A DNA stretch of 38,780 bases from Vibrio parahaemolyticus (lineage in GTDB: Bacteria; Pseudomonadota; Gammaproteobacteria; Enterobacterales; Vibrionaceae). Both the position numbers and the translations under genes were made by a program. This document shows, piece after piece, positions 25,203 to 34,936 of this stretch (within the stretch, counting starts at the first letter, position 1; the number at the start of each line of letters is the position of its first letter). The notes beneath the pieces are model-generated. The model was given only the letters and a program-made list of their open reading frames with translations. It did no database searches and was not told the DNA's origin. The DNA is taken from NCBI RefSeq assembly GCF_900460535.1, contig NZ_UHIL01000003.1:1-38780 (forward strand). The letters are read 5' to 3'.

Positions 25203-26723
25203 TTACACCAAATGTTCTGGTGATAATTCCGTAATTAATTTGATACTTGAGACCATTTGGTCGAGCTGAAAATGAGGGCGTAAATGTATCACCGAGTAGA
25301 AGTGCCCTGGCGTATCGCGTTTCTCTCTAACTTTGATCTTCGCTTCGTTCAATGGGTACTTAGCTCTGAGTTCATCCGAAGCTTCGTCTGAAGCCGTTGT
25401 ATATTGATGTAACCAAGTCTGAAACTCCCTCTCGAGCGATGCCGCGTCCTGATAGCCACCTATCTTGTCTCGCCCCATAACTTTGACGTAGTGTGCTATA
25501 CGCGATACACACATCGTGTATTGGAGCATTGAGGTGAGTTTTGCATTAGTCGCAACATGCTTCTCTTCGTACAGTTTTGGCTTATACAACGAAACATTGG
25601 AAGTCATGCCGACCATGTCTGTTTCAGGAACTGGTGAAATCGGAATGAACCCACAATCAGACAGTTCTTGCTCTTTACGCTCAGAGACTTTTAGATTTAA
25701 AGGGCATCTATCTCTGTCATTTTTGCCATTAATGCGCGTTTTGTTTCTTGTAGGAGCAACAATAATGCCTTGACTATAATCCCCCTGTTTTATTCCTCGC
25801 ATGTGAGTAAACCAACCGTGCTCTTGGAATGCTCTAATCGAAACAGCAGCAAAACAGAAGGCTCCACTTCCCCACAATAAATCGTTATTTGAATCGTCAA
25901 TATTCTCTTGAAATTCAAATTGATCGTTTCGAGAACCATCACTTTTGTAGGGTTGTCGAAAAAGCACGTTAGGAGCGGTTAAGCCAATAAACTTGGTATC
26001 ATCGTTATCTCGCAACTGTCTCCATTTGACATAATCAATTTGTTCAAATTGTGCCGCAACGTCTCGAGTCGACGAAAGTTCGGCAAATGTGTTCACACCG
26101 AATATTTCAGGAGACGCAGACATTACAAATGGACTAAATGCCGCAGCAGCAGACTGAGATATCTTGCTTAGCACAGAGATATCTCTATCAAAATAATTTG
26201 TTCTCGGGTCATAACGTAATTGATAATCACCAACAACCACACCAAAGGGTTCTCCTCCGGCCATTCCATATTCATTTTGATAGAGCAATTTAAACAAGGC
26301 AGACTGATCGAACTCGATAGCCTTGAGCGCATCTTTACTTACTTCATTCCATGTTGCAGATAGAACTTTAATTTTTACGGAGTCAGACGATGGTTTATCA
26401 ACTTGTTCACATAAATATCGAACGCCTACCCAACTGCACTCTAATTTCTGAAAATCTGGATGATGAATGATCTCATTGAGCTGCTTCTGTAATAGTGTGT
26501 CAATGGTATTAATCGTGCTCACAATGCTATGGCGAAAACTCGCAAAATCTTTAGATTGCGTGCCTTCCAACCAAATTCGTGCCGCAAGTATTGAATCTGA
26601 ACATTCAACAAATTGAGTCAACCAATGACTGTCAAACTCAGCCAGGCCCATCGGTGTAAACTCGTGTGTGAGTTCCTCTGGGTCTAGAAAGTTCAATGCA
26701 TCTATTTTCGTCATAACTACCAT
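25203..26723 (-). CDS. Second TssC-like large sheath subunit paralogue
   Basis: A 506-residue TssC homologue, full length and undamaged, directly after tssC. Conserved blocks match its neighbour: EFDQSALFKLLYQNEYG-MAGGEPFGVVVGDY, SPFVMSASPEIFG, and RIAHYVKVMGRDKIGGYQ. The first 80 residues differ strongly from TssC, and the end is SSIKLITELSPEHLV. A single TssB exists in the window. The protein could form mixed sheaths, a sheath cap, or an end piece at the baseplate; this is open. I recall a similar tandem pair in V. parahaemolyticus T6SS2. The start may instead be ATG 26714; neither has a good ribosome site. A strong hairpin separates it from tssC. Confidence 0.88.
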   Translation of the reverse strand: MVVMTKIDALNFLDPEELTHEFTPMGLAEFDSHWLTQFVECSDSILAARIWLEGTQSKDFASFRHSIVSTINTIDTLLQKQLNEIIHHPDFQKLECSWVGVRYLCEQVDKPSSDSVKIKVLSATWNEVSKDALKAIEFDQSALFKLLYQNEYGMAGGEPFGVVVGDYQLRYDPRTNYFDRDISVLSKISQSAAAAFSPFVMSASPEIFGVNTFAELSSTRDVAAQFEQIDYVKWRQLRDNDDTKFIGLTAPNVLFRQPYKSDGSRNDQFEFQENIDDSNNDLLWGSGAFCFAAVSIRAFQEHGWFTHMRGIKQGDYSQGIIVAPTRNKTRINGKNDRDRCPLNLKVSERKEQELSDCGFIPISPVPETDMVGMTSNVSLYKPKLYEEKHVATNAKLTSMLQYTMCVSRIAHYVKVMGRDKIGGYQDAASLEREFQTWLHQYTTASDEASDELRAKYPLNEAKIKVREKRDTPGHFYSVIHLRPHFQLDQMVSSIKLITELSPEHLV

Positions 26724-26732
26724 AAGCTTGGC

Positions 26733-26763
26733 TTAATGGCTGGTCGAAGTGACCAGCCATTAA
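26733..26763 (-). repeat. Perfect 13-bp hairpin between tssC and its paralogue
   Basis: TTAATGGCTGGTC (26733-26745) and GACCAGCCATTAA (26751-26763) form a perfect 13-bp stem with a 5-base loop. It begins six bases after the tssC stop codon. There is no T-tract on the minus strand. This resembles an mRNA 3'-stabilising or processing hairpin rather than a simple terminator. Confidence 0.65.
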
Positions 26764-26769
26764 CTCTAT

Positions 26770-28263
26770 TTAGCCACCCGACTGAGGAATTTTAGCAACG
26801 AGTCTTAAAGACGTGGTTAGCTCTTCCATTTGAAGCCATGGTTTGAGCCAAGCAACCGCGTTGTAAGAACCAGGAGAACCTGGAATCTCCTTAACTTGTA
26901 CGCGAGCGTCGGCAAGAGGGTATTTCGCACGAATTTCTTGACCGCCACCTTCAGAAGCGTTCACATAGCCAAGAATCCAACGGTTCAACCAAGATTCAAC
27001 GTCTTCTGCTTCCATAAAGCTACCGATCTTGTCTCGAGCCATTACTTTCAAATAATGTGCAAAACGAGAGGTTGCCATCATGTAAGGAAGTCTTGCTGAA
27101 ATTGCCGCGTTTGCTGCCACTTCTGGAGATTCATGATTTGCTGGTTTTTGACAAGTTTGAGCACCAAAGAACACGGCATAGTTTGTATTTTTGTAGTGAC
27201 ACAACGGTAAGAAACCCAGTTTACCCAATTCCGCTTCACGGCGGTCTGTAATGCCAATTTCCGTTGGGCACTTCATATCTGGGTCACCATCATCACTCAT
27301 GAAGAAGTGTGTTGGTAGGTTATCAACTCGCCCACCACCCTCTGCGCCACGAATAGCAGTACAGAAACCATACTTAGAAAATGCATCCGTCAGTTTGACG
27401 CCAAGCACGTACGATGAGTTCATCCAACAATAATCATTGTGATCAGCATTAACGGCGATACCCGACACAGGATCCACATCAAACTCTTCAAAGCCAAACG
27501 CTTCTACAGGAGAGGTAGCTTGGCCGTATGGCAAGCGAGCTAATACTTTAGGCATCGTTAAGCTTACAAAACGAGAATCTGCACTTTCACGGAAAGAGCG
27601 CCATTGCGCATATTCCAACGACTCAAAGACTTTATCTAAATCGCGCGGTTTAGATAGTTCTGTCCACTCATCAAAACCAAATAGCGCAGGAGAAGCAGCA
27701 GACAAGAATGGTGAGAAACCCGAAGCAGCAACATTCGACATTAAACGCAAAGACTCAATATCTTCTGGATGGTTTGTAAACTCGTAGTCACCAATTAAAG
27801 CACCATATGGTTCACCACCAGCGCTACCAAATTCAGATTCGTACACTTTTTTAAAGATTTGACTTTGATCGAATTCAACCGCTTTACTTAAGTCTTTATG
27901 AAGCTCTTTCTTCGTGATGCTGATCATGCGAATTTTCAGCGTAGAACTTGTCTCAGAATTCATGACTAAGTAATTCAGCCCACGCCATGAGCCTTCTAAC
28001 TTTTGTAGCTCAGGATGGTGCATAACTTCAGAAAGCTGCTCTGAAATCTGTCTATCAAGCAAATTAATCGCTTCACGGAAAGTTACGGTTAGGTTTTTAT
28101 TCCAAGAAACCGTCCCCTTCATCGCTTCTTCAGTCAGTGTCTTGATCAGCTCTTCTGCTCTCGATGCTTCTGTTTGTTTCGTCGCACCAATAGCCTGTTC
28201 AAGAAATGAAGTGGTTTGTTCACCCACCGTAGGATCGAGTTGTTTTTCAACTTGAGTCGTCAT
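26770..28263 (-). CDS. tssC: T6SS contractile sheath large subunit TssC (VipB)
   Basis: A 497-residue TssC/VipB. With TssB it forms the contractile sheath. Conserved parts: a first helix [14 protein letters not shown] that corresponds to the ClpV-recognised N-terminus; then [70 protein letters not shown], and a terminal [20 protein letters not shown]. The start overlaps the tssB stop by one base (TAATG), coupling the two. This is the canonical copy of the two large-subunit genes. Confidence 0.95.
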   Translation of the reverse strand: MTTQVEKQLDPTVGEQTTSFLEQAIGATKQTEASRAEELIKTLTEEAMKGTVSWNKNLTVTFREAINLLDRQISEQLSEVMHHPELQKLEGSWRGLNYLVMNSETSSTLKIRMISITKKELHKDLSKAVEFDQSQIFKKVYESEFGSAGGEPYGALIGDYEFTNHPEDIESLRLMSNVAASGFSPFLSAASPALFGFDEWTELSKPRDLDKVFESLEYAQWRSFRESADSRFVSLTMPKVLARLPYGQATSPVEAFGFEEFDVDPVSGIAVNADHNDYCWMNSSYVLGVKLTDAFSKYGFCTAIRGAEGGGRVDNLPTHFFMSDDGDPDMKCPTEIGITDRREAELGKLGFLPLCHYKNTNYAVFFGAQTCQKPANHESPEVAANAAISARLPYMMATSRFAHYLKVMARDKIGSFMEAEDVESWLNRWILGYVNASEGGGQEIRAKYPLADARVQVKEIPGSPGSYNAVAWLKPWLQMEELTTSLRLVAKIPQSGG

Positions 28264-28793
28264 TATTCTGCTCCCTCAGTACTTTCTGATGGCGCTTTTT
28301 TGCCAAGATCTAGCTCACCAGCTAGTTTTGCCAAATTGTCTGTATTGTTGAGAACTTCTTCTAGGATGTTTTCAAGTTCTTCCGAACGGTCGACTTTAGT
28401 CATCAAGTCTCGCAGTTTGTTACGAGTTTCCATCAGCTGACGCAATGGTTCTACTTGATTGACAATCGCTGCTGGTTCAAAGTCTTGCATCGATTTAAAG
28501 CTCAGTTCAACCGCAAATTCAGAATCGTCATTTGCTAACTTGTTTGCGACTTTGAACTTAACCGATGGACTCATCTTTTTAAGTACATCATCGAAGTTAT
28601 CACGATCGATTTGAATGAAACGGCGATCCTTTAATGGTTTCAATGCTTCGGTATTTTGGCCTGCAAAGTCGCCCATAACACCCACCACAAAAGGAAGCTC
28701 TTTTTTCAAAGTTGTTCCTTCGGTTTCAACATCGTAGGTAATGTGAACACGAGGCTTCCGTACTCGTGAAAGTTTCGAGTGGATACTCGTCAT
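28263..28793 (-). CDS. tssB: T6SS contractile sheath small subunit TssB (VipA)
   Basis: A 176-residue TssB/VipA, partner of TssC. Diagnostic parts: [60 protein letters not shown] and [24 protein letters not shown] [17 protein letters not shown]. It lies 15 bases downstream of tssA, with GGGAG before the start. It is translationally coupled to tssC. Confidence 0.95.
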   Translation of the reverse strand: MTSIHSKLSRVRKPRVHITYDVETEGTTLKKELPFVVGVMGDFAGQNTEALKPLKDRRFIQIDRDNFDDVLKKMSPSVKFKVANKLANDDSEFAVELSFKSMQDFEPAAIVNQVEPLRQLMETRNKLRDLMTKVDRSEELENILEEVLNNTDNLAKLAGELDLGKKAPSESTEGAE

Positions 28794-28808
28794 ACCATTC
28801 TCCCTTTA

Positions 28809-29930
28809 TTAATTTTCATTTTGTTCTGCTATGCCAACCAAACGGAAGTAGCTTCGTTTTGCGTCTCCGTCGGAGATTAGTTCCGCCAGTAATTCAGGCA
28901 GAGGCATTCCACACCAACGAATAATTTGTTCGATGGAGTAAGAAACTGGTGAGTGAGGCTCGCTTTCTCTAAAAAAGTCCGCCACATGTTGCAACTGTTG
29001 AATAGCTTGTTCTCGAGATTGCATGTTTGTAACTAATAACGCAGATGAGTTGTGAGTAACTGCTTGTTGACTTGCTTCTTCTAACTCTTCATCACCATTT
29101 TCGTCAGAAATGGAGACCTCAGCCTTATCCTTAAAACGATTACCCAACAAGTGCTTAAGTGCCGCGTGTATTGATTCAATTCTTTTTGAAATATATGAGC
29201 TAGGCGTTACATCCCCTACAGCGTCATCAAGTCGCTGACTGAACTCATTAAAAGCACCTGTAGCGAACTCGAGATCTGCAATCAGAGACTGGTAAAACTC
29301 ATCAGAAGTTGATTTCACAGTGTCAGTGATACGCGACAATTCAATTGCGCCTTGATCTACTCGTGCTCTTCGCTTGTCTTCGTCCAAGCGCTCGAGTTCA
29401 ATAGCTTGTTGGTATTCCCAATATGCATAAGCTTGCTCTACACCCATATCCGTCAATGGAATTGAGGCAAGAGGAAAGATCAGCGTTCCCTCACTATCAA
29501 TACCATTAAGTCCGGTGATGGCAGAAATCCGCGTTTCTATGCCGTCTTCATCAGGCATTGGGTGCAGCTCATCCCAATATGACTCAACAAACGCGCTAGC
29601 AATTTTGTAGCCTACGCCCATGCCTCTAAAACCATAAAGCCGAGTTAATGCTTCTATTAGCCAGGCAACAAACTCAAAATCTTTTGATTGTGTAGCGAGA
29701 ACTTCTGGTACTTCTTCAACAAAAACGCGCCATAAGTTGTTATGTGTATGAATACTCTCTTCTTCGATGATGGCGTTTCGCTCTGCGTTTCTTGCCACCA
29801 TTCGCTGATCTTTAAGTCGATAATAAGCAGACTGAGGAGAGACATCCTCTCTTGGATCAATGCCAGTAGGATTGTCTTCCGAAATTGGTGCAAGGACTTG
29901 CTCATACCAATCAAACATCGTGTTACTCAT
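28809..29930 (-). CDS. tssA: T6SS protein TssA
   Basis: A 373-residue ImpA-N-domain protein that primes sheath and tube assembly from the baseplate. The N-terminal domain begins LAPISEDNPTGIDPRED and includes SPQSAYYRLKDQRMVARNAER. The C-terminal domain shows SPVSYSIEQIIRWCGMPLPELLAELI, as in the short TssA class related to Pseudomonas TssA1. It starts four bases inside pppA (ATGA overlap). Confidence 0.9.
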   Translation of the reverse strand: MSNTMFDWYEQVLAPISEDNPTGIDPREDVSPQSAYYRLKDQRMVARNAERNAIIEEESIHTHNNLWRVFVEEVPEVLATQSKDFEFVAWLIEALTRLYGFRGMGVGYKIASAFVESYWDELHPMPDEDGIETRISAITGLNGIDSEGTLIFPLASIPLTDMGVEQAYAYWEYQQAIELERLDEDKRRARVDQGAIELSRITDTVKSTSDEFYQSLIADLEFATGAFNEFSQRLDDAVGDVTPSSYISKRIESIHAALKHLLGNRFKDKAEVSISDENGDEELEEASQQAVTHNSSALLVTNMQSREQAIQQLQHVADFFRESEPHSPVSYSIEQIIRWCGMPLPELLAELISDGDAKRSYFRLVGIAEQNEN

Positions 29931-30715
29931 ACTCTCCCCCTCAAAAACACAGGAATAGTCGCATCATCTCGCCTAGCGGAGTCAAACTCACTAGGTTCTT
30001 GACGCACTTTAATGAGCGCACACGTCACGTTATCACTAGCGCCACGCACCAGAGCAGAGTGCATTAATGCCAAACCAGCTTGGTTAACTGAATCTGCACA
30101 TAGAGTTTTATGCATTTCATCACAGCTTAGTTCCTTGGAAAGTCCATCACTGCACAACAAGAACTGGTCACCATCCACAAGCTGTCCCGATACTTGGTCT
30201 ATCGTCACCATCTCATCAACCCCAACAGCTCGGGTAATTACATTGGCTAATGGATGGGACTCTGCGTCTTCAAATGCCAACAAGCCTTGTTCAACTAACT
30301 CCATCACTTGGCTATGGTCACGAGTTTTTTGTACAAAAGTACCGTTTCTCAATTGATAAATGCGGCTATCACCAACCCATAGGCAGTGGTAATAACCATC
30401 CTGAATAAACAACAGCACCAATGTTGTGCCCATTGTCTTTCCATCTAAGTTCATTTGAGCATATTGATAGATCTCAAAATTCGCTTGCTGCACTGCAGCG
30501 CGAATATCATCTATATTGGTGTTTGGCACATCTTGCATATGGCGTGCAATTCTGTCGACCAGCATTTGACTCGCGATATCGCCAGCGCTATGGCCGCCCA
30601 TGCCGTCCGCAACAACCCAAATATGCTGTTCAGTCATATCCAGTAACGCATCCTCATTATAAGGACGAACTTTACCTGCATGAGTTTTGGCAAAAGTAAA
30701 ATAATTCCAATTCAT
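29927..30715 (-). CDS. pppA: T6SS-associated PP2C-type serine/threonine phosphatase PppA
   Basis: A 262-residue PP2C phosphatase that should reverse PpkA-dependent phosphorylation of the FHA protein TagH and so turn the system down. Metal and active-site motifs are present in order: VRPYNEDALL, VVADGMGGHSAGDIAS, WVGDSRIYQL, TRDHSQVMELV, LLCSDGLSKEL and ASDNVTCALI. The frame is open to 30754, but MNWNYFTFAKTHAGKVRPYNEDA at 30715 with GGAAG upstream is the natural start. It follows tagF by ten bases. The kinase PpkA is expected beyond the right edge. Confidence 0.92.
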   Translation of the reverse strand: MNWNYFTFAKTHAGKVRPYNEDALLDMTEQHIWVVADGMGGHSAGDIASQMLVDRIARHMQDVPNTNIDDIRAAVQQANFEIYQYAQMNLDGKTMGTTLVLLFIQDGYYHCLWVGDSRIYQLRNGTFVQKTRDHSQVMELVEQGLLAFEDAESHPLANVITRAVGVDEMVTIDQVSGQLVDGDQFLLCSDGLSKELSCDEMHKTLCADSVNQAGLALMHSALVRGASDNVTCALIKVRQEPSEFDSARRDDATIPVFLRGRV

Positions 30716-30725
30716 TCTTTGCTTC

Positions 30726-31421
30726 CTACCAACTCCACTTTTGCCAACGACCATCTAACATTGCAGAGAATTGGCCAATAGATGGCAGTCCTGTGCTAAC
30801 AAACATACATGATTCAATATGAGTAGAGCCTTCTGTCCACCAGAAGCATGGTTTTCTCTGTTGACTCTCAATTAGATGATTTAACAACGTGTTTTGCTTT
30901 GCTTCAGTTGAAAAGCTAAACACTGTTGAGATCGGGCTTTGGTACAAAAGCGCCATTTCTTCATTGCATATCGATACTTCAGAAACAAGCTCACACTTTT
31001 CCTGCATGCTTCGGTGCCATACATCAAATACAAATTCATCGTCTAACACTGACAGCGCTAGAGTCTGGCTATCTTCAGTCCAGCCACTTTGTGCCCAATA
31101 CTGTGCTGCTTTGCCTTTTACCGCTCGAACAACAGTAAAAAAGAAGTAGCGACCGCATGCATCTACACTTGGAATCATGCTGCCGATATACGTAGCATCG
31201 TCCATGTAACTCACATCCAGTGCAAAGTGCCAAACTGGTGCAGTTAAAAAATAATCGTTCCAAGTGTCACCCAGTTGCTCTTTACTCACTGCAATAACAG
31301 CTTGCTGCCAGTCGTGCCAACGGTTTGCAAATTCAGGAGAAATACCGTCCTTAACAAAGTCACCTTTAGCCGGCATTTTTCCGATGTAGCCCCACTCAGG
31401 CGTTACAAGGTTTGCGGACAT
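30726..31421 (-). CDS. tagF: T6SS-associated protein TagF
   Basis: A 231-residue TagF-domain protein. The opening WGYIGKMPAKGDFVKDGISPEFANRW is the family hallmark. TagF is known in Pseudomonas as a post-translational repressor that acts on the FHA protein; here the FHA protein is TagH, with the same partners. Its start lies 19 bases inside the end of tssM, a strong sign of translational coupling to the membrane-complex gene. Confidence 0.88.
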   Translation of the reverse strand: MSANLVTPEWGYIGKMPAKGDFVKDGISPEFANRWHDWQQAVIAVSKEQLGDTWNDYFLTAPVWHFALDVSYMDDATYIGSMIPSVDACGRYFFFTVVRAVKGKAAQYWAQSGWTEDSQTLALSVLDDEFVFDVWHRSMQEKCELVSEVSICNEEMALLYQSPISTVFSFSTEAKQNTLLNHLIESQQRKPCFWWTEGSTHIESCMFVSTGLPSIGQFSAMLDGRWQKWSW

Positions 31422-34400
31422 CTGAACCTCTCCATCTCATTAGACCAAAATGGGTTGATTGCACTAGATGGAATCAACTCAAGCTGAACCTTGTTCCCCT
31501 TCAAATCGATCATGACAATGTTGTCGTTGCGGGACTCTGGTCGAGCCTTGAGTGATTGGTCCAATAGTTTGAAAATGCCCCATTCCCCTTCATAGGTATG
31601 AGCAATTTCTCGTTTTGATTCGGGCGGTGTAAACACAATACGCGTCTGATCTTGACCCGATGGCCAGCGAAGTTCCTTCGATCTCGCAGGACCGTGCTTA
31701 TAAACCAAGTCTTGATCACCTAGCTCTAGCACAAATCGAGTAATGTGTTGATCTAGATATACGGGTTTCATACCAAACTCGACTCGTAGCGAGTTATCTG
31801 ATTCAAAGAACGATTGTCTAATGCGTTTTGCCCTTTGAAAAACTGCAAGCGTCTCGGGCCTTACACCGATTTCTTTTTCTAGTCTCCAACGACTCTTAGA
31901 CGTATCAACAAACGGCTCCAGATATTCTTGGAAGAACGAGTCCAACGTACCACCGTACCCGAAGAATCGTTGAAAGTCCTTTAGACGAACTTCCTTCGTT
32001 GCATTAGGTTCAAATGGGTATCTACCTGCTATAGTCCGCTGATAAGGACGCACTACATTAGTCACCCAAAGCTGATTTAGATGATCTTTAGAGCCGCTTT
32101 CTGCAAACTTAACCGATTCCTGTGACAACTCTCCCAACCATTGATTAAACGGTTTTGGTAAGAGATCTTTTGCTCTAGCAAAGGAGGCAGCAACATCCTG
32201 AGTCACCGTTCCATCCAATATGCTTTTGTAAGCAATTTTTTGATTGTTGCCAGAGCTAGACAAATCAGATAAGTACGAACGCAAATTCACCATCGCTTGC
32301 TGAATATCATCAAAGTCTTGTTCACTAAGTCGTAAGATTTCGGTGAAATGGGATTCAACTTCTTTACCTGGTAGAGCAACATTAAATCCATTCTCTTCAG
32401 GCAAATACATATCGAGTTTGTCTGCCGTATTAGAAAACTTCACTTTTGCAACCTTTGCTGCGACTTCCGTTGCTGCCTTTTGATTTTCCGATAACGTTAC
32501 TTTCGATAACCCCACTTCCTTTTGTATTGCACGCAGAAGTGATTCAATTGGTCTTTCTACACCGGATAGAACTCTTGATTGCTCTGTTGCTAAAGCCAAA
32601 CTTGGAGCTTGTTTAAGCTGAATATCCTCTATCAGAGTTTTCCACTCATTGACATAATCTTGATAATAGCGGGCTTGAACCCCCTGAATAGCACTATCAT
32701 GATCAATTTCATGAGCTTTAAGATCATCCCCATACACCCAGTTTTCTTCCATCAATCCTTTGACGGTGCGATTAATCTGAATTTGGAAAATGCTGTGAAA
32801 ACCGTTGTAGGTATAAAAACCGGAAATACCTTGCGATAGAGGTTTTCCACTTGCTCGCTCAAATTGTTCTAAACCTTTAGGTCCTAACACGTCTGTTAAA
32901 CGGAAAGACGGAACGTGGCTTTTAGCAAACTGCATCTTCATACGCTGATATGCACGCTCTGGAAGTGACATTTGCGTTAGAACTTCTCGTGCTGCACTAA
33001 TAGCAGTCGCATCCATTGAGAAGCCTTTCTCGTCGTTCTCTAGTAAGTTTTTAGTATGCACTAGCAAACGCTCACGTAGCTCTTTGTTTAACTCTCCTGG
33101 ATACTGGCGTTCAAAGTAGAAGTTGAACCAAGCAATTACCTCTTCTTGTTGATACTTTTCCGGATTAAACAACATTAAATACGTCTTTAACGTCTCGTAT
33201 AAGTATTCACGATGCTGCTTATTCGCTTCCATTTCCGAGACCAAACTCTCTGACAGCAGAGTAGCAAAGTGTTGAGAAAGAGCATCTGAATACGCGTTAT
33301 TTGCTGCTTGAGAAACTTTGTCACCTTGATACAGACCAAACTTTTTCACTGCATCAGAATGACCATATTTACTATTTTTCCCTAGTGGCAACATCATGAT
33401 CTTGTCTAACGTGTCTACAGCACTGATAACGTCCGATTCAAAATCAAGGCTCTCTGCACCTATCATCGCTTCAATATGATTTACTTGGCTATTGGTATCG
33501 ACAATTAACTTTGAATTCCATTGATAACTCAGGAACCAAAGAGCAGAAGCACCAACAAGAACACCAACACAACCCACGTATATGCCCGTACGCATCCATC
33601 CAGATTGCTTTTGATAGTGGCGGTTAACGGTACCTAGTAATTGCTCTTTAAAGATGACTCGCTCAAAAAGATTTTTAACAAAATAGCTATGCGAACTGTT
33701 AACGTTTGTCGCTAAAGGCAACCTCCCTAGTCCCAATCCATTAGTTGATTCACTCATCAGTCGATCAACAGGAATACCTTCTTGTACAGAGCTAAGCAAG
33801 AAAACACCGCGAATAAGGGCTGGCTCTTCAAACGTGTTCTGCGCAAATATCTCAGACAAAAACTCATCTAAGTTTGCTTGTAAAACTCGCAGCTGTTTTG
33901 GAAATTCGAATATTAGCGTGCGCTTTTCTAAGTCATCTTCAGTTTCTAATATACGTAACATGCGCGCATCGAGCCGCTCCAACATGCCGTGAAACTCTTT
34001 ATTAAAGAGAGAAATGACACCACGTTCGTCATCAACTTCTCGTGGGAACATAAATCCAAAAAGTTCCTCACGCTCTTCTTTACTTAAATCAGCAAAAAAT
34101 TCATTAAAGCCAGCAACCAGATCCATTTTCGTCAGCAGAACATAGATTGGGAATTGCATACCCAACTGATTTTTGAGTTCCTGAAGGCGAGATTTTATTG
34201 ATCTGGCATGTAAGCTACGCTCTGTACGAGTTTGAGACATCATACTTGCTAGGCTGATTGTTACGATAGCGCCATTGATAGGCCTTTGAGTGCGGTATTT
34301 CTTAAGCAACCCTAAGAAACCGTGCCAAGCTTTAGAGTCAACCTTTTCTTGACTATCTTGCGTGGTGTAACGTCCTGCTGTATCAATAAGTACTGCTTTA

Positions 34401-34921
34401 TTAGCAAACCACCAATCACAGTGACGTGTTCCACCTACACCAGCTATAGAGTCAGCCCCTAAGCTCTCAGCTAACGGAAATTCCAAGCCAGATTGCTTTA
34501 GAACCGTGGTTTTACCTGTTCCAGGAGGACCAATCAGAACGTACCAAGGTAAATCGTACAAACTACGCTTTCCTTTATGCGTTTTCGTCACAACTTTGAT
34601 CGCTTGCTCTATACGATCGCGCATTACGTCAATTTCACTGGCGGCTTCTTTGTCTGACTGACTGTCTACTTCAAGCAACGTCTGAATACTTTCGTCTTCT
34701 CTAACTTTCTGTTTGTGCTGCTTTGTTAAGTTGATAAGCGCCCAAGCAAAAACAATCACTAAGATCGTAACTAAACGTTGAAAATCACTTTTAAGCGGCT
34801 CGTAACCTGCAACCGTGATCAGAGGACCCACAACCCAAATAAAAATGGAGCACGCGGCTACACCGACTAAACCAAGAAACCATCTTTGGGTAAATACTCT
34901 GCCTATTTCTTTAATACTCAT
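31403..34921 (-). CDS. tssM: T6SS inner-membrane protein TssM (IcmF)
   Basis: About 1172 residues. N-terminal transmembrane segments sit near residues 18-40 and 53-70 (counting from the upstream TTG 34933), then a GTPase-like cytosolic domain with Walker A GPPGTGKT (135-142), Walker B VLIDTAGRY (181-189) and TKMD (268-271). A third transmembrane segment lies near 449-470 (GIYVGCVGVLVGASALWFL), followed by a long periplasmic part that binds TssJ. The nucleotide site is intact. ATG 34921 is preferred; TTG 34933 is the alternative. It is the centre of the TssJLM envelope complex. Confidence 0.94.
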   Translation of the reverse strand: MSIKEIGRVFTQRWFLGLVGVAACSIFIWVVGPLITVAGYEPLKSDFQRLVTILVIVFAWALINLTKQHKQKVREDESIQTLLEVDSQSDKEAASEIDVMRDRIEQAIKVVTKTHKGKRSLYDLPWYVLIGPPGTGKTTVLKQSGLEFPLAESLGADSIAGVGGTRHCDWWFANKAVLIDTAGRYTTQDSQEKVDSKAWHGFLGLLKKYRTQRPINGAIVTISLASMMSQTRTERSLHARSIKSRLQELKNQLGMQFPIYVLLTKMDLVAGFNEFFADLSKEEREELFGFMFPREVDDERGVISLFNKEFHGMLERLDARMLRILETEDDLEKRTLIFEFPKQLRVLQANLDEFLSEIFAQNTFEEPALIRGVFLLSSVQEGIPVDRLMSESTNGLGLGRLPLATNVNSSHSYFVKNLFERVIFKEQLLGTVNRHYQKQSGWMRTGIYVGCVGVLVGASALWFLSYQWNSKLIVDTNSQVNHIEAMIGAESLDFESDVISAVDTLDKIMMLPLGKNSKYGHSDAVKKFGLYQGDKVSQAANNAYSDALSQHFATLLSESLVSEMEANKQHREYLYETLKTYLMLFNPEKYQQEEVIAWFNFYFERQYPGELNKELRERLLVHTKNLLENDEKGFSMDATAISAAREVLTQMSLPERAYQRMKMQFAKSHVPSFRLTDVLGPKGLEQFERASGKPLSQGISGFYTYNGFHSIFQIQINRTVKGLMEENWVYGDDLKAHEIDHDSAIQGVQARYYQDYVNEWKTLIEDIQLKQAPSLALATEQSRVLSGVERPIESLLRAIQKEVGLSKVTLSENQKAATEVAAKVAKVKFSNTADKLDMYLPEENGFNVALPGKEVESHFTEILRLSEQDFDDIQQAMVNLRSYLSDLSSSGNNQKIAYKSILDGTVTQDVAASFARAKDLLPKPFNQWLGELSQESVKFAESGSKDHLNQLWVTNVVRPYQRTIAGRYPFEPNATKEVRLKDFQRFFGYGGTLDSFFQEYLEPFVDTSKSRWRLEKEIGVRPETLAVFQRAKRIRQSFFESDNSLRVEFGMKPVYLDQHITRFVLELGDQDLVYKHGPARSKELRWPSGQDQTRIVFTPPESKREIAHTYEGEWGIFKLLDQSLKARPESRNDNIVMIDLKGNKVQLELIPSSAINPFWSNEMERFRCPQTL

Positions 34922-34936
34922 TTCCTTGCCCAACCG

